Below are positions 28,251 through 37,097 of a stretch of 64,000 bases of DNA, in pieces (within the stretch, counting starts at the first letter, position 1; each line of letters opens with the position of its first letter). The DNA lies in the NCBI GenBank assembly GCA_030658975.1, contig JAUSBL010000114.1, positions 1 through 64,000 of the forward strand. The letters run 5' to 3'. The notes beneath the pieces were generated by a model. It worked only from the letters and a program-made list of their open reading frames with translations. It was not told where the DNA came from and made no database searches. A program made the position numbers and the translations under genes. This stretch comes from Candidatus Latescibacterota bacterium. GTDB lineage: Bacteria > Krumholzibacteriota > Krumholzibacteriia > LZORAL124-64-63.

Positions 28251-30197
28251 ATGTGTGGTATCTGTGGAGTGGTAGGACGGTTGGACGAGCGAGAGATCGG
28301 TCTGATGACCGACTCGATGGCGCATCGCGGCCCCGACGGGCGCGGCGTCCGCACTTTCCCGGGTGAGCCTCCGGCGGCGCTCGGACACCGGCGCCTCGCG
28401 ATCATCGATCCAACCCCGGCAGGCGCGCAGCCGATGTCGTTCGCCGATCGCTGGTGGATCACCTACAACGGCGAGATCTACAACTTCCGGGAGCTGCGCG
28501 CCGACCTCGAGCAGCGCGGTGAGCGGTTCATCTCAGACTGCGATACCGAGGTGATCCTGCGCCTCTTCGCACTCGAAGGGCCGGCGATGCTCGAGCGGCT
28601 CAACGGCATCTTCGCCTTCGCGATCTGGGACAATCGGGACCGGAAGCTGTTCCTCGCGCGTGACCGGCTCGGCGTGAAACCGCTCTACTGGACGCAACGC
28701 GAAGGCGTCTTCGCCTTCGCCTCCGAGTTGCGCGCGCTTCTTCCGCTGATCGGCCGGCCGACGCTCGACGAGACGGCGATCGCCGACTATTTCATGTTCC
28801 TCTGGGTGCCCGACCCGAAGACGGCGTTCAAGGAGATCCGCAAACTGCCTCCCGGCCACTTCGCGTGGGCCGGAGCGACGACGTTCACGACACACCAATA
28901 CTGGGATCTGCAGTTCTCGCCTGAGAACCTGCCCGAGAGCGAGTGGCGCGACCGCGTCGCCGAAACCGTCGAACGGTCGGTGCGGCGCCAGATGGTGAGC
29001 GACGTGCCGCTCGGGGCGTTTCTCAGTGGCGGCGTCGACTCGTCCGCGATCGTCGCCGCGATGTCCGAGCAAGGACAGCAGCGCGTCAGCACCTACACCG
29101 TCGGCTTCGACCAGGAGGATCTCCGTCACGAGATCGTTCCCGACGATCTCGTTCATGCACGCCGCATCGGGAAGCTATTCAAGACCGACTACTTCGAGTA
29201 CATCCTCAAGCCCGATGTCCTCGACCTGCTGCCGAAGGCGGTGTGGCACTTGGAGGAGCCGGTGGCCGACCCCGCCGCGATCTCGACTTACTTGATCTGC
29301 CGGGAAGCCTCGACTCGCATGCCTGTGATGTTGAGCGGCATGGGCGCCGACGAGATCTTCGCCGGCTATCCCCGCTACCTCGCCTACGGCATCTCGCGCT
29401 CGCTCGACCGCATTCCGAGACCCGTCAAACGTGGCCTCGAGTGGCTCGTCTCGGGCGCCGCCCACCCCGGCCGGCCCGGGCGGCTGCGCGGCCCGCGGCG
29501 CAACCTGTGGAAGTTCATGCGCGGGGCCAGGCTGTCTCCCACCGAGCGCTATCTCGCCTTCTCGACGTACTATTCAACGTCCGAGCTCGGGTCGTTGCTG
29601 ACGTCGGGCTTCGCCGAGAGCATCGGTGCGTACGACCCGCTTACCGGGCACCGCGCACTCTTCGATGACGTGGGTGACGTCGACGAGCTGAGCAAGCTCC
29701 TCTACGTCGACGCCAAGACGTTCCTGCCGTGCCTCAACCTCACCTACACCGACAAGATGGCGATGGCCGCGTCCGTCGAGGTGCGGGTGCCGCTCCTCGA
29801 CGACGAGCTCGTCGCCCTTGCCGCACGGATCCCTTCGCAACTCAAGCTCCACGGTCGCCAGAGGAAGTACATCTTCAAGAAGAGCCAGGAGGCGGCGCTG
29901 CCGCACGACATCGTCTGGCGCAAGAAGGCCGGCTTCGGCGCCCCGATCCGCTCCTGGCTCGTGAAGGATCTCGCACCGCTCTTGAGCGATGCGCTTTCGG
30001 AGGGAACGCTCGCCCGTCGCGGGATCGTCGAGCCGGCAACGGTAGCCCGTCTGACCGCTGACAACATCTCCGGCCTCGCAGACAACAGTCTGCAGCTCTA
30101 CGCTCTGCTCAACCTGGAGCTGTGGATGCAGACGTTCCTCGATCGCACCTGGCGGTTCGAAGACCTCCCGGGCGCACCCATCGCCTTACCGACCTGA
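28251..30197 (+). CDS. asnB: Asparagine synthase (glutamine-hydrolysing)
   Basis: MCGICGVVGRLDE (Cys2), MAHRGPDGRG, YNGEIYNFRELR, GAFLSGGVDSSAIVAAMSE, MLSGMGADEIFAGY. Confidence 0.93.
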   Translation: MCGICGVVGRLDEREIGLMTDSMAHRGPDGRGVRTFPGEPPAALGHRRLAIIDPTPAGAQPMSFADRWWITYNGEIYNFRELRADLEQRGERFISDCDTEVILRLFALEGPAMLERLNGIFAFAIWDNRDRKLFLARDRLGVKPLYWTQREGVFAFASELRALLPLIGRPTLDETAIADYFMFLWVPDPKTAFKEIRKLPPGHFAWAGATTFTTHQYWDLQFSPENLPESEWRDRVAETVERSVRRQMVSDVPLGAFLSGGVDSSAIVAAMSEQGQQRVSTYTVGFDQEDLRHEIVPDDLVHARRIGKLFKTDYFEYILKPDVLDLLPKAVWHLEEPVADPAAISTYLICREASTRMPVMLSGMGADEIFAGYPRYLAYGISRSLDRIPRPVKRGLEWLVSGAAHPGRPGRLRGPRRNLWKFMRGARLSPTERYLAFSTYYSTSELGSLLTSGFAESIGAYDPLTGHRALFDDVGDVDELSKLLYVDAKTFLPCLNLTYTDKMAMAASVEVRVPLLDDELVALAARIPSQLKLHGRQRKYIFKKSQEAALPHDIVWRKKAGFGAPIRSWLVKDLAPLLSDALSEGTLARRGIVEPATVARLTADNISGLADNSLQLYALLNLELWMQTFLDRTWRFEDLPGAPIALPT

Positions 30198-30220
30198 CCG
30201 GTCCAGAGCTCACCCTCTAC

Positions 30221-30351
30221 AGATCCCGACCCTCCGTGACAGGGGTGTCTGGAGGTCCTCAGCGCCAGGAGGGCGCTGGGGACCGTAAGTCAAGCGCGCC
30301 GGGCACACGATGTGCCCGGCGCGCGTCCCCTGTCACGAAGGGTCGGGATCT
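30221..30351 (+). repeat. Structured repeat element copy 3 (99-bp core 30237..30335 plus 25-nt arms, one mismatch)
   Basis: TGACAGGGGTGTCTGGA...GTAAGTCAAGCG...GTCCCCTGTCA framework identical to copy 2; hairpins GGTCCTCAGCGC/GCGCTGGGGACC and GCGCGCCGGGCAC/GTGCCCGGCGCGC. Confidence 0.92.
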
Positions 30352-32419
30352 ATTGGGTCCAGCGCGTGAGCCAGGCCATGACCTCATCGTGCCACTGGAT
30401 CGAGTTCGCCGGCTTCAGCACCCAGTGGTTCTCGTCCGGGAAGTACAGCAGCCGCGCCGGCACGCCCAGGCGGCGCAGGGCGGTGAAGGTGCTCAGCCCC
30501 TGGGTGTCGACAACGCGGTAGTCCAGCGCACCGTGCACCACCAGCGTGGGCACGCTCCAGTTCTGCACGTAGTCCACGGGGTTGTGCAGTCCGAAGCCCG
30601 AGCCTTCGGTCCACGGCGTGCCGCCGTGCTCCCACTCGGGGAACCACAGTTCCTCGGTGTCATAGTAGGCCATGCGCTCGTCCAGGTTGCCGTCGTGGCA
30701 GACGAAGGCCCGGAACTTCTTGCCGAACGGCTGGCCGTGCATCCAGTTGATCATGTAGCCGCCGTAGCTCGCGCCCGCGGCCACGACGCGGCTGCCGTCC
30801 AGCCAGGGGTAGTCCGCGAGGGCCGCGGCCAGGCCCTTCTCCAGATCTTCCAGCGGCCGGTCGCCCCAGTGGTGCCGGATGGCGTCGGTGAAGGGCTGCC
30901 CGTAGCCGGTGGAGCCGTGGAAGTCGACGGCCAGGGTGGCGAAGCCGGCGCCCACGTAGGCCTGCGGGTTCCAGCGGTAGTGGAAATCGTTGCCGAAGCT
31001 GCCCTGCGGGCCGCCGTGCACGAGGAAGGCGACGGGCCAGGTGCGGCCCGCGGCCGCGGCCTCGGCCGTCCAGTCGTAGGGCTTCACCAGGTAGGCGTGC
31101 ACGACCTCGTCGTTCCAGCCCCTGAAGGTGAACTGCTCGGGCTCACCCATCCGGCAGGCGGCCAGCGCGGCGTCGTTGATGTGCGTCAGGCGGCGCTCGT
31201 CGCCGCCGGCGGGGGCGCAGGTGTAGAACTCGTCGGGCGAACGCAGGTGGTTCTTCGCGTAGAGCAGGCGCTTGCCGGCCAGGCGCGGCGAACCGTTGTT
31301 GCCGTCGCGCACGACCAGGCGCGCCTTGCCCGAGGCGACGTCCAGCGCGAAGATCGCGTGCTGGCCCAGGTAGGGAGCCGTGACGTAGATCGACTTGCCG
31401 TCGGCCGACCACAGCAGCGAGCCGGGGCTGAGCGCCAGGTTGTCGTAGTCCAGCTCCAGGCGCCGCTCGGTCCCGTCCGGCCAGCCGCGCAGGACGACGT
31501 GGTAGCGGTCGGCCTCGTAGCCGGGACGGTCCATGGCCAGCCAGGCCAGGGTCTTGCCGTCGGGCGAGAAGAGGGGCTGGGTGTCCTGGGCCTCGTTCGC
31601 CTCGGTCAGGCAGAGGCGGCGGCTCGGGCTGTCGGTGCTCACGGCGTAGAGGTCGTCGTCGGTGCTCCAGGCGGCCTCGCTGCCGTCCTTGACCCGCGCG
31701 GCGAAGACCAGCGTGCGGCCGTCGCGGCTGAAGGCGAACTCCTCGCTGCCGCCGAAGGGCAGCGTGGGCGTGTCGGCGTCCAGGCCGGGCGTCAGGTCGC
31801 GCACCTGCTCGTCGGTCCCGGCCCAGGGGCGCAGGAAGACGTGGTTGCGCTTGCCGTCCTCCCAGGTGTCCCAGCGCCGGAAGAACAGCTCGTCGTAGGT
31901 CCGGCCGGTGGCGACGGTCGCCGCCTTGGCGGCGTCGCGCGCGACCGTCTCGGCGATCGTGGCGTCGGGGTAGACGGCCAGCGAGAAGGCGTAAGCCTCC
32001 AGCTGCGGCACGACCTCGAAATTCTCGACGCCCAGGGGCAGACGCGTGACCTGGACGGCTTCGCCGCCGCGCGGGTCGATCGTCCAGATCTGCGAGGACT
32101 CCGAGCGCGTGCTCAAAAAGGCGATGCGGCCGTCCGGCAGCCAGCGGCCGTTGAAGTCGGAGGCGGGGTCGGCGGTCAGGCGGCGCGGTTCCGACTTGCC
32201 GTCCAGGGCGACGAGCCACAGGTCGGTGCGGCCGCGGTTCGCGGCGAGGTCGGTCGTGCGCAGCGTGAAGAGCACCTGCGTCCCGTCGGGGGAGACCCGG
32301 GGGTCGGAGAGGCGCTGCATCGCCAGCATGTCGTGGACGGAGAAGGGGTGCGGGTCGGCGGCGAGGCTCGGACTCGCAAGGGCGGCCAGCAGCACGGTCA
32401 TCAGCACGAGGTGGCGCAC
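30350..32419 (-). CDS. S9 prolyl oligopeptidase-family peptidase
   Basis: Signal peptide; PFSVHDMLAMQRLSDPRVSPDGTQVLFTLR; catalytic VVAAGASYGGYMINWMHGQ; C-terminal LYFPDENHWVLKPANSIQWHDEVMAWL. Confidence 0.9.
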   Translation of the reverse strand: MRHLVLMTVLLAALASPSLAADPHPFSVHDMLAMQRLSDPRVSPDGTQVLFTLRTTDLAANRGRTDLWLVALDGKSEPRRLTADPASDFNGRWLPDGRIAFLSTRSESSQIWTIDPRGGEAVQVTRLPLGVENFEVVPQLEAYAFSLAVYPDATIAETVARDAAKAATVATGRTYDELFFRRWDTWEDGKRNHVFLRPWAGTDEQVRDLTPGLDADTPTLPFGGSEEFAFSRDGRTLVFAARVKDGSEAAWSTDDDLYAVSTDSPSRRLCLTEANEAQDTQPLFSPDGKTLAWLAMDRPGYEADRYHVVLRGWPDGTERRLELDYDNLALSPGSLLWSADGKSIYVTAPYLGQHAIFALDVASGKARLVVRDGNNGSPRLAGKRLLYAKNHLRSPDEFYTCAPAGGDERRLTHINDAALAACRMGEPEQFTFRGWNDEVVHAYLVKPYDWTAEAAAAGRTWPVAFLVHGGPQGSFGNDFHYRWNPQAYVGAGFATLAVDFHGSTGYGQPFTDAIRHHWGDRPLEDLEKGLAAALADYPWLDGSRVVAAGASYGGYMINWMHGQPFGKKFRAFVCHDGNLDERMAYYDTEELWFPEWEHGGTPWTEGSGFGLHNPVDYVQNWSVPTLVVHGALDYRVVDTQGLSTFTALRRLGVPARLLYFPDENHWVLKPANSIQWHDEVMAWLTRWTQ

Positions 32420-32519
32420 TTCGGATTCCTCCCGGTGTCGGCAGAGGGGGCGGCAACAACCGGAGAATGATAAGCGATGGCGATCCGTGATGCGAGGGGA
32501 GCCGACGCACCGCCCCCGA

Positions 32520-32548
32520 TTGACATCTCGTGCTGGTCCCGCTACCCT
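32520..32548 (+). promoter_or_regulatory. Putative promoter TTGACA-N17-TACCCT at the head of the polysaccharide locus
   Basis: TTGACA 32520-32525, TACCCT 32543-32548. Confidence 0.35.
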
Positions 32549-32688
32549 GGTAGGATCTGTGTCGCGAGAGATCCCGAGGCGGGGTCGTTTCTTTCTAATA
32601 TGTTTATTGACAGTATGTTGTTGGATGGGCGGTGGAGCGCTTCGCGGCGCCGTGTGGTGGGGACGACTGGCGGCAACGAGGAGTGTTG

Positions 32689-33534
32689 ATGAGCAAGCTA
32701 ACGGACCAGAACTATTGGGACCGCTTCCATGAAGAGATCTGCGTCCCGAAAACTGCCGCGGTCGAACGCACGAACAAATCGCTGGCCCGACGTCTGCTTG
32801 GAGAGCGGCTGTATTCGTTCCGATCCAGCTATTCGGAATATCGCCTGTACGAAGTGATCCTGAAGAAATTCCTACCCCGCCAGCCCGGGCTCAAGGTCGT
32901 GGAGTTGGGAAGCGCACCAGGGGGATACCTGGTCGAGCTTCATCGGCGGTTCGGCTACGACCCCTACGGCATCGAGTATTCCGAAGTCGGGGTAGCGAAC
33001 AACCGCAAGACATTCGTCGCCAATGGTATCGATCCCGAGCAGGTGATCCGCGGCGACGTTACCTCGCCGGAGATCCAGCGAGACTGGCGGGAAGCGTTCG
33101 ATTTAGTGTTTTCGCTCAGCTTCATCGAGCATTTTTCCGATCCGGACCGGATGATCGACGCACACGTCGGGCTCCTCAAGAAGAACGGATTTCTGGTCAT
33201 CGTCGCGCCCAATCTCAACGGTTTGAACAAGAGAATCTACGGTTTCTTCAATTCTGCTGACCTCGCCGCCCATAACCTCGCGATCACGAATCTGGCCGCT
33301 TTTCGGGACCTTTTCAGCGAAGTGCCCGTCGAGCCCCTGTTCTGCGGGCTGTACGGCACTTTCTCCTTCCAGATGTACAAAATCCTGCCAGGCGCGAAGC
33401 GCACGCTGCTGCTGAAGATCGGCAAGCAGTTGCAACAAGGTATCAACATCCTGTACCGGCTGGTGTTGCGGGACCGAGGCTGGGAATCGGATTCTCTCAG
33501 CCCCTTCATGGTCTTCATCGGACGCAAGCTGTAG
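32689..33534 (+). CDS. Class I SAM-dependent methyltransferase
   Basis: LKVVELGSAPGGYLVELHRRFGYDPYGIEYSEVGV, FDLVFSLSFIEHFSDP. Confidence 0.85.
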   Translation: MSKLTDQNYWDRFHEEICVPKTAAVERTNKSLARRLLGERLYSFRSSYSEYRLYEVILKKFLPRQPGLKVVELGSAPGGYLVELHRRFGYDPYGIEYSEVGVANNRKTFVANGIDPEQVIRGDVTSPEIQRDWREAFDLVFSLSFIEHFSDPDRMIDAHVGLLKKNGFLVIVAPNLNGLNKRIYGFFNSADLAAHNLAITNLAAFRDLFSEVPVEPLFCGLYGTFSFQMYKILPGAKRTLLLKIGKQLQQGINILYRLVLRDRGWESDSLSPFMVFIGRKL

Positions 33535-33669
33535 AGCGGACCGTGGCCGCGGTCGATCCCGGGGAGCCGATAATTCGGCTTGCCCGTGCGGAAGCGTGCT
33601 TTACCCTTGAGTCGGACGGCCGATAGATCCCCCGATGGAATAGCATTGCAACACGAGGAGATAGCGCCC

Positions 33670-35856
33670 GTGAAGATCCTCGCCCAGACCCTCAAGGACG
33701 GAGCCGTGCGCCTGGTGGAAGCGCCGGCGCCCCTGCTGCCGCCGGGATGCGTGCGCGTGCGCACCATCTACTCGGCCATCAGCCCCGGCACCGAAGGCAA
33801 CAAGGTGGTCACCGGCCGCATGTCGCTGCTCGGCAAGGCCCGGTCGAAGCCGGACCAGGTCAAGCAGGTGCTCGACATGGTCGGGCAGCTCGGCCTGAAG
33901 AACACCATCCAGAAGGTGCGCGACAAGCTGGAGGGGGCGCAGCCCCTGGGCTACAGCCTCAGCGGCGAGGTCCTGGAGGTGGCGGCGGACGTCGAGGGCT
34001 TCGCGCCGGGCGACCTGGTCGCCTGCGCCGGCGGCGGATACGCCAACCACGCCGACGAGGTGGTGGTCCCCGTCAACCTGGTCGCCCGGGTGCCTGACGG
34101 CGTGCCGGCCGACGCTGCGGCGATGACCACGCTGGCGGCGATCGCCCTGCAGGGCGTGCGGCTGGCGGCGCCCACCCTGGGCGAGCACGCGGTCGTCATC
34201 GGCCTGGGCCCCATCGGGCTGCTGGCCTGCCAGCTGCTGAAGGCCAACGGCTGCCGCGTCTTCGCCACGGACATCGATCCGGTGGCCATCGAGCGCGCGC
34301 GGCCCTTCGCCGACGGCGCCGCGAACCTCGGCAGCGATCCCGCCGAGGCCATGATCGGGGACTTCAGCCGCGGCCACGGGGCCGACCTCGTGCTGATCTG
34401 CGCGGCCACGGCCGGCGACGAGCCGGTCCGCATGGCGGGCCGCATCGCGCGCCAGCGGGGGAGGATCGTCGTGGTCGGCGCGGTGGGCATGAACCTGCCC
34501 CGCAACGACTACTACGAGAAGGAACTGTCCTTCAGCGTGTCCTGCTCGTACGGACCGGGCCGCTACGATCCGTCGTACGAAGAGGGCGGCCTGGACTACC
34601 CCTACGGATTCGTGCGCTGGACCGAGGGCCGCAACCTGGAAGCGGTGCTGGACCTGGTGGCCGCCGGCCGCTGCGATCCCCTCGCCCTGGTCACCCACCG
34701 CCTGGCTTTCGACGACGCGGCCCGCGCCTACGAGATGATCGCGACGCGCAGCGAGGCCTACTGCGGCATCCTGCTGGAATACCCGGCGCAGCGCCACCGT
34801 CTCGACGGTCCGCTCGTGCTGCGCCCGGCTGCAGCGAAGGGGGGCGACCGCATCGGCGTCGGCTTCTGCGGCGCGGGCTCCTTCGCCCAGACGTTCCTGC
34901 TGCCGCCGCTGAAGGGCGACCGGCGCGTCCGCTTTTCGTCGATCTCCACGCGGACGGGTCTGAGCGCGGCCGACGTCGGCCGCCGTCTCGGCTTCGCGAC
35001 GGCCGTGTCCGACGACGCGGCGGTGATCACCGACCCGGCGACCGACGCGGTGTTCGTGGCCACCCGCCACGACGAGCACGGCCCGCTGGTCCTGCAGGCG
35101 CTCGCGGCCGGCAAGCACGTCTTCGTCGAGAAGCCGCTGTGCCTGACCATGGACCAGCTGCGCGCGATCGCCGTGAAGTCCCGCGAACTGTCCGACGCCG
35201 GGAACCTGCCGATCGTGCAGACCGGCTTCAACCGCCGGTTCAGCCAGGCGGCGGTCCACGCCCGCAAGCACTTCGGGCGCGAACCGGGGCCGCTCGCGAT
35301 CATGTACCGCGTCAACGCGGGCCGCATCCCGCGCAACCACTGGATCCAGGACCCGACGCAGGGCGGCGGGCGCATCCTGGGCGAGGTCTGCCACTTCATC
35401 GACCTGATGCAGTACCTCTGCGGCGCCGATCCGGTGTCCGTGTCGGCCATGTGCGTCGAGACGCGCAACGGCGCAGCCACGCCCGAGGACACCCTGACGG
35501 TCAACCTGCGCTTCGCCGACGGATCGGTCGGCAGTCTGGGCTACTTCGCCGAGGGGCCCAAGGCGATGCCGAAGGAGCAGGTCGAGGTCTTCGGGGCGGG
35601 TCGCGGCGCCGTCATCCAGAACTTCTCGGGCGTCACGCTCTGGGGCGGCCGCGGCAAGATCCGCCATCGCTGCGCGGGCAAGGGGCACGCCGAGGAGTGC
35701 GTCGCGTTCCTGGACGGCATCCGCGACGGCGTCGCGCCGATCCCGCTGACCTCCCAGCTGGCGACCACGCTGGCGACGCTGCGGATCCTGGACAGTCTGG
35801 CCGCCGGCGGCGCGGCGCTGGCCGTGGATCCGGCCGACCTGGAAGCCCGCGCGTGA
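33670..35856 (+). CDS. Bi-domain oxidoreductase (zinc-type alcohol dehydrogenase + Gfo/Idh/MocA)
   Basis: N-terminal MDR half (AVVIGLGPIGLLACQLLKANGCRVFATDID) and C-terminal Gfo/Idh/MocA half (VGFCGAGSFAQTFLL...GKHVFVEKPLCLT) in one 728-aa ORF. Confidence 0.87.
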   Translation: MKILAQTLKDGAVRLVEAPAPLLPPGCVRVRTIYSAISPGTEGNKVVTGRMSLLGKARSKPDQVKQVLDMVGQLGLKNTIQKVRDKLEGAQPLGYSLSGEVLEVAADVEGFAPGDLVACAGGGYANHADEVVVPVNLVARVPDGVPADAAAMTTLAAIALQGVRLAAPTLGEHAVVIGLGPIGLLACQLLKANGCRVFATDIDPVAIERARPFADGAANLGSDPAEAMIGDFSRGHGADLVLICAATAGDEPVRMAGRIARQRGRIVVVGAVGMNLPRNDYYEKELSFSVSCSYGPGRYDPSYEEGGLDYPYGFVRWTEGRNLEAVLDLVAAGRCDPLALVTHRLAFDDAARAYEMIATRSEAYCGILLEYPAQRHRLDGPLVLRPAAAKGGDRIGVGFCGAGSFAQTFLLPPLKGDRRVRFSSISTRTGLSAADVGRRLGFATAVSDDAAVITDPATDAVFVATRHDEHGPLVLQALAAGKHVFVEKPLCLTMDQLRAIAVKSRELSDAGNLPIVQTGFNRRFSQAAVHARKHFGREPGPLAIMYRVNAGRIPRNHWIQDPTQGGGRILGEVCHFIDLMQYLCGADPVSVSAMCVETRNGAATPEDTLTVNLRFADGSVGSLGYFAEGPKAMPKEQVEVFGAGRGAVIQNFSGVTLWGGRGKIRHRCAGKGHAEECVAFLDGIRDGVAPIPLTSQLATTLATLRILDSLAAGGAALAVDPADLEARA

Positions 35857-37097
35857 GCACCGGTCTCTGCAACCAATACGCCGCGATCGCCGGCCGCATC
35901 TGGGCCGGCGCCGCGGCCGCGGGATTCCGCGGCAGCGATCCCTACGACGGACTCAACAGTCGCCTGCTGGCGCCCCTGCTGGGCCGGTCGCGCCTGCTGC
36001 GTCTCGCGGTCATCCAGGGCGTCAAGCGCTCGCCGCTGGACGTGCGTCCCCTGCTGCGCGTCCCGCCGGGGTTGAACCCCAAGGGGCTGGCCCTGCTGCT
36101 GCATGGCGCCGCGGTGTGGCCGGACGCCGACGATGGCGACGGCCGCCGCGCCTGGCTGGCCGACGCTTTGCTCTCTTCGGCCTCGCTCCCGGACGGGCGG
36201 CCCGCCTTCGGCGATCGCACCGTGATCCCGGGTCTGGCGGCGCGAGCCGGCGCGGACCGGGAGCTGCTGCCCGCACGCCTCGGCTGGGGCTACGACTTCC
36301 CCTGGCAGAGCCGCGCCTTCCTGCAGCCGGCCTTCTTCCCGACCGTCGTGGCCACGAGCTTCGTCGTGGACGCCCTGGCGGTGGCTGGCAACGACGTGGC
36401 GATCGAGCCGGCCGCCCGCTTCGTGGAGACGGACCTGCGCCGCCACGAAGACGCCGACGGCCTCTGCTTCAGCTACTCGCCGGGCGACGATACGCGGGTC
36501 TACAACGCCTCGCTGTTCGGCGCCCGGATCCTCGCACAGGCGGCGGCGCACGGCGGCCCGGACGCCTCGGCGCGGCGCGAGGCGGCCCGGCGCGCCACGG
36601 ACTGGGTCGTCTCCCGCCAGCGCGAGGACGGGTCGTGGGTCTACGGCGAGGCGGCGCACTGGGGCTGGATCGACAACCTGCACACGGGCTACAACCTCGA
36701 GACGATCGACCGCCTGGCGACGCTGCTCGGCGACGACCGCTGGGAGGAGGCCCTGCGGCGCGGCCTGGACTTCTACCGGCGCGCCCTGTTCCTCGAAGAC
36801 GGGACGCCCCGCTACTACACGACGTCGCTGTACCCGCTCGATCCGCACAGCTTCGCCCAGGGCGCGCTGACCTTCCTGAGCCTGCGCCGTCTGCAGCCCG
36901 ACGCGGTCGCGTTCGCCGACCGCATCCTGGGCCGTGGGATCGAAGAGCTCTGGGACGAGCGGCGCGGCGGCTTCCGCTTCCAGAAGCACCGGCGCCACAC
37001 GCAGCCGGCCATCCACCTGCGCTGGTCGCAGGCGTGGATGTTCAGGGCGCTCTGCGCCCGTCTCGCCCTGCATCGCGAGGGAGTGTCCGCCCCATGA
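35853..37097 (+). CDS. Polysaccharide-locus protein, probable alpha/alpha-barrel carbohydrate-active fold
   Basis: QREDGSWVYGEAAHWGWIDNLHTGYNLETIDRLATLLGDDRWEEALRRGLDFYRR repeats; overlaps neighbours within the operon. Confidence 0.5.
   Translation: MSTGLCNQYAAIAGRIWAGAAAAGFRGSDPYDGLNSRLLAPLLGRSRLLRLAVIQGVKRSPLDVRPLLRVPPGLNPKGLALLLHGAAVWPDADDGDGRRAWLADALLSSASLPDGRPAFGDRTVIPGLAARAGADRELLPARLGWGYDFPWQSRAFLQPAFFPTVVATSFVVDALAVAGNDVAIEPAARFVETDLRRHEDADGLCFSYSPGDDTRVYNASLFGARILAQAAAHGGPDASARREAARRATDWVVSRQREDGSWVYGEAAHWGWIDNLHTGYNLETIDRLATLLGDDRWEEALRRGLDFYRRALFLEDGTPRYYTTSLYPLDPHSFAQGALTFLSLRRLQPDAVAFADRILGRGIEELWDERRGGFRFQKHRRHTQPAIHLRWSQAWMFRALCARLALHREGVSAP

Noticed and set aside
32632-32688. 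Upstream extension of the methyltransferase (MERFAAPCGGDDWRQRGVL)
   Set aside because: ATG at 32689 with a nearby GAGGAG gives a better start (MSKLTDQNYWDRF); the extension lacks family-like sequence.
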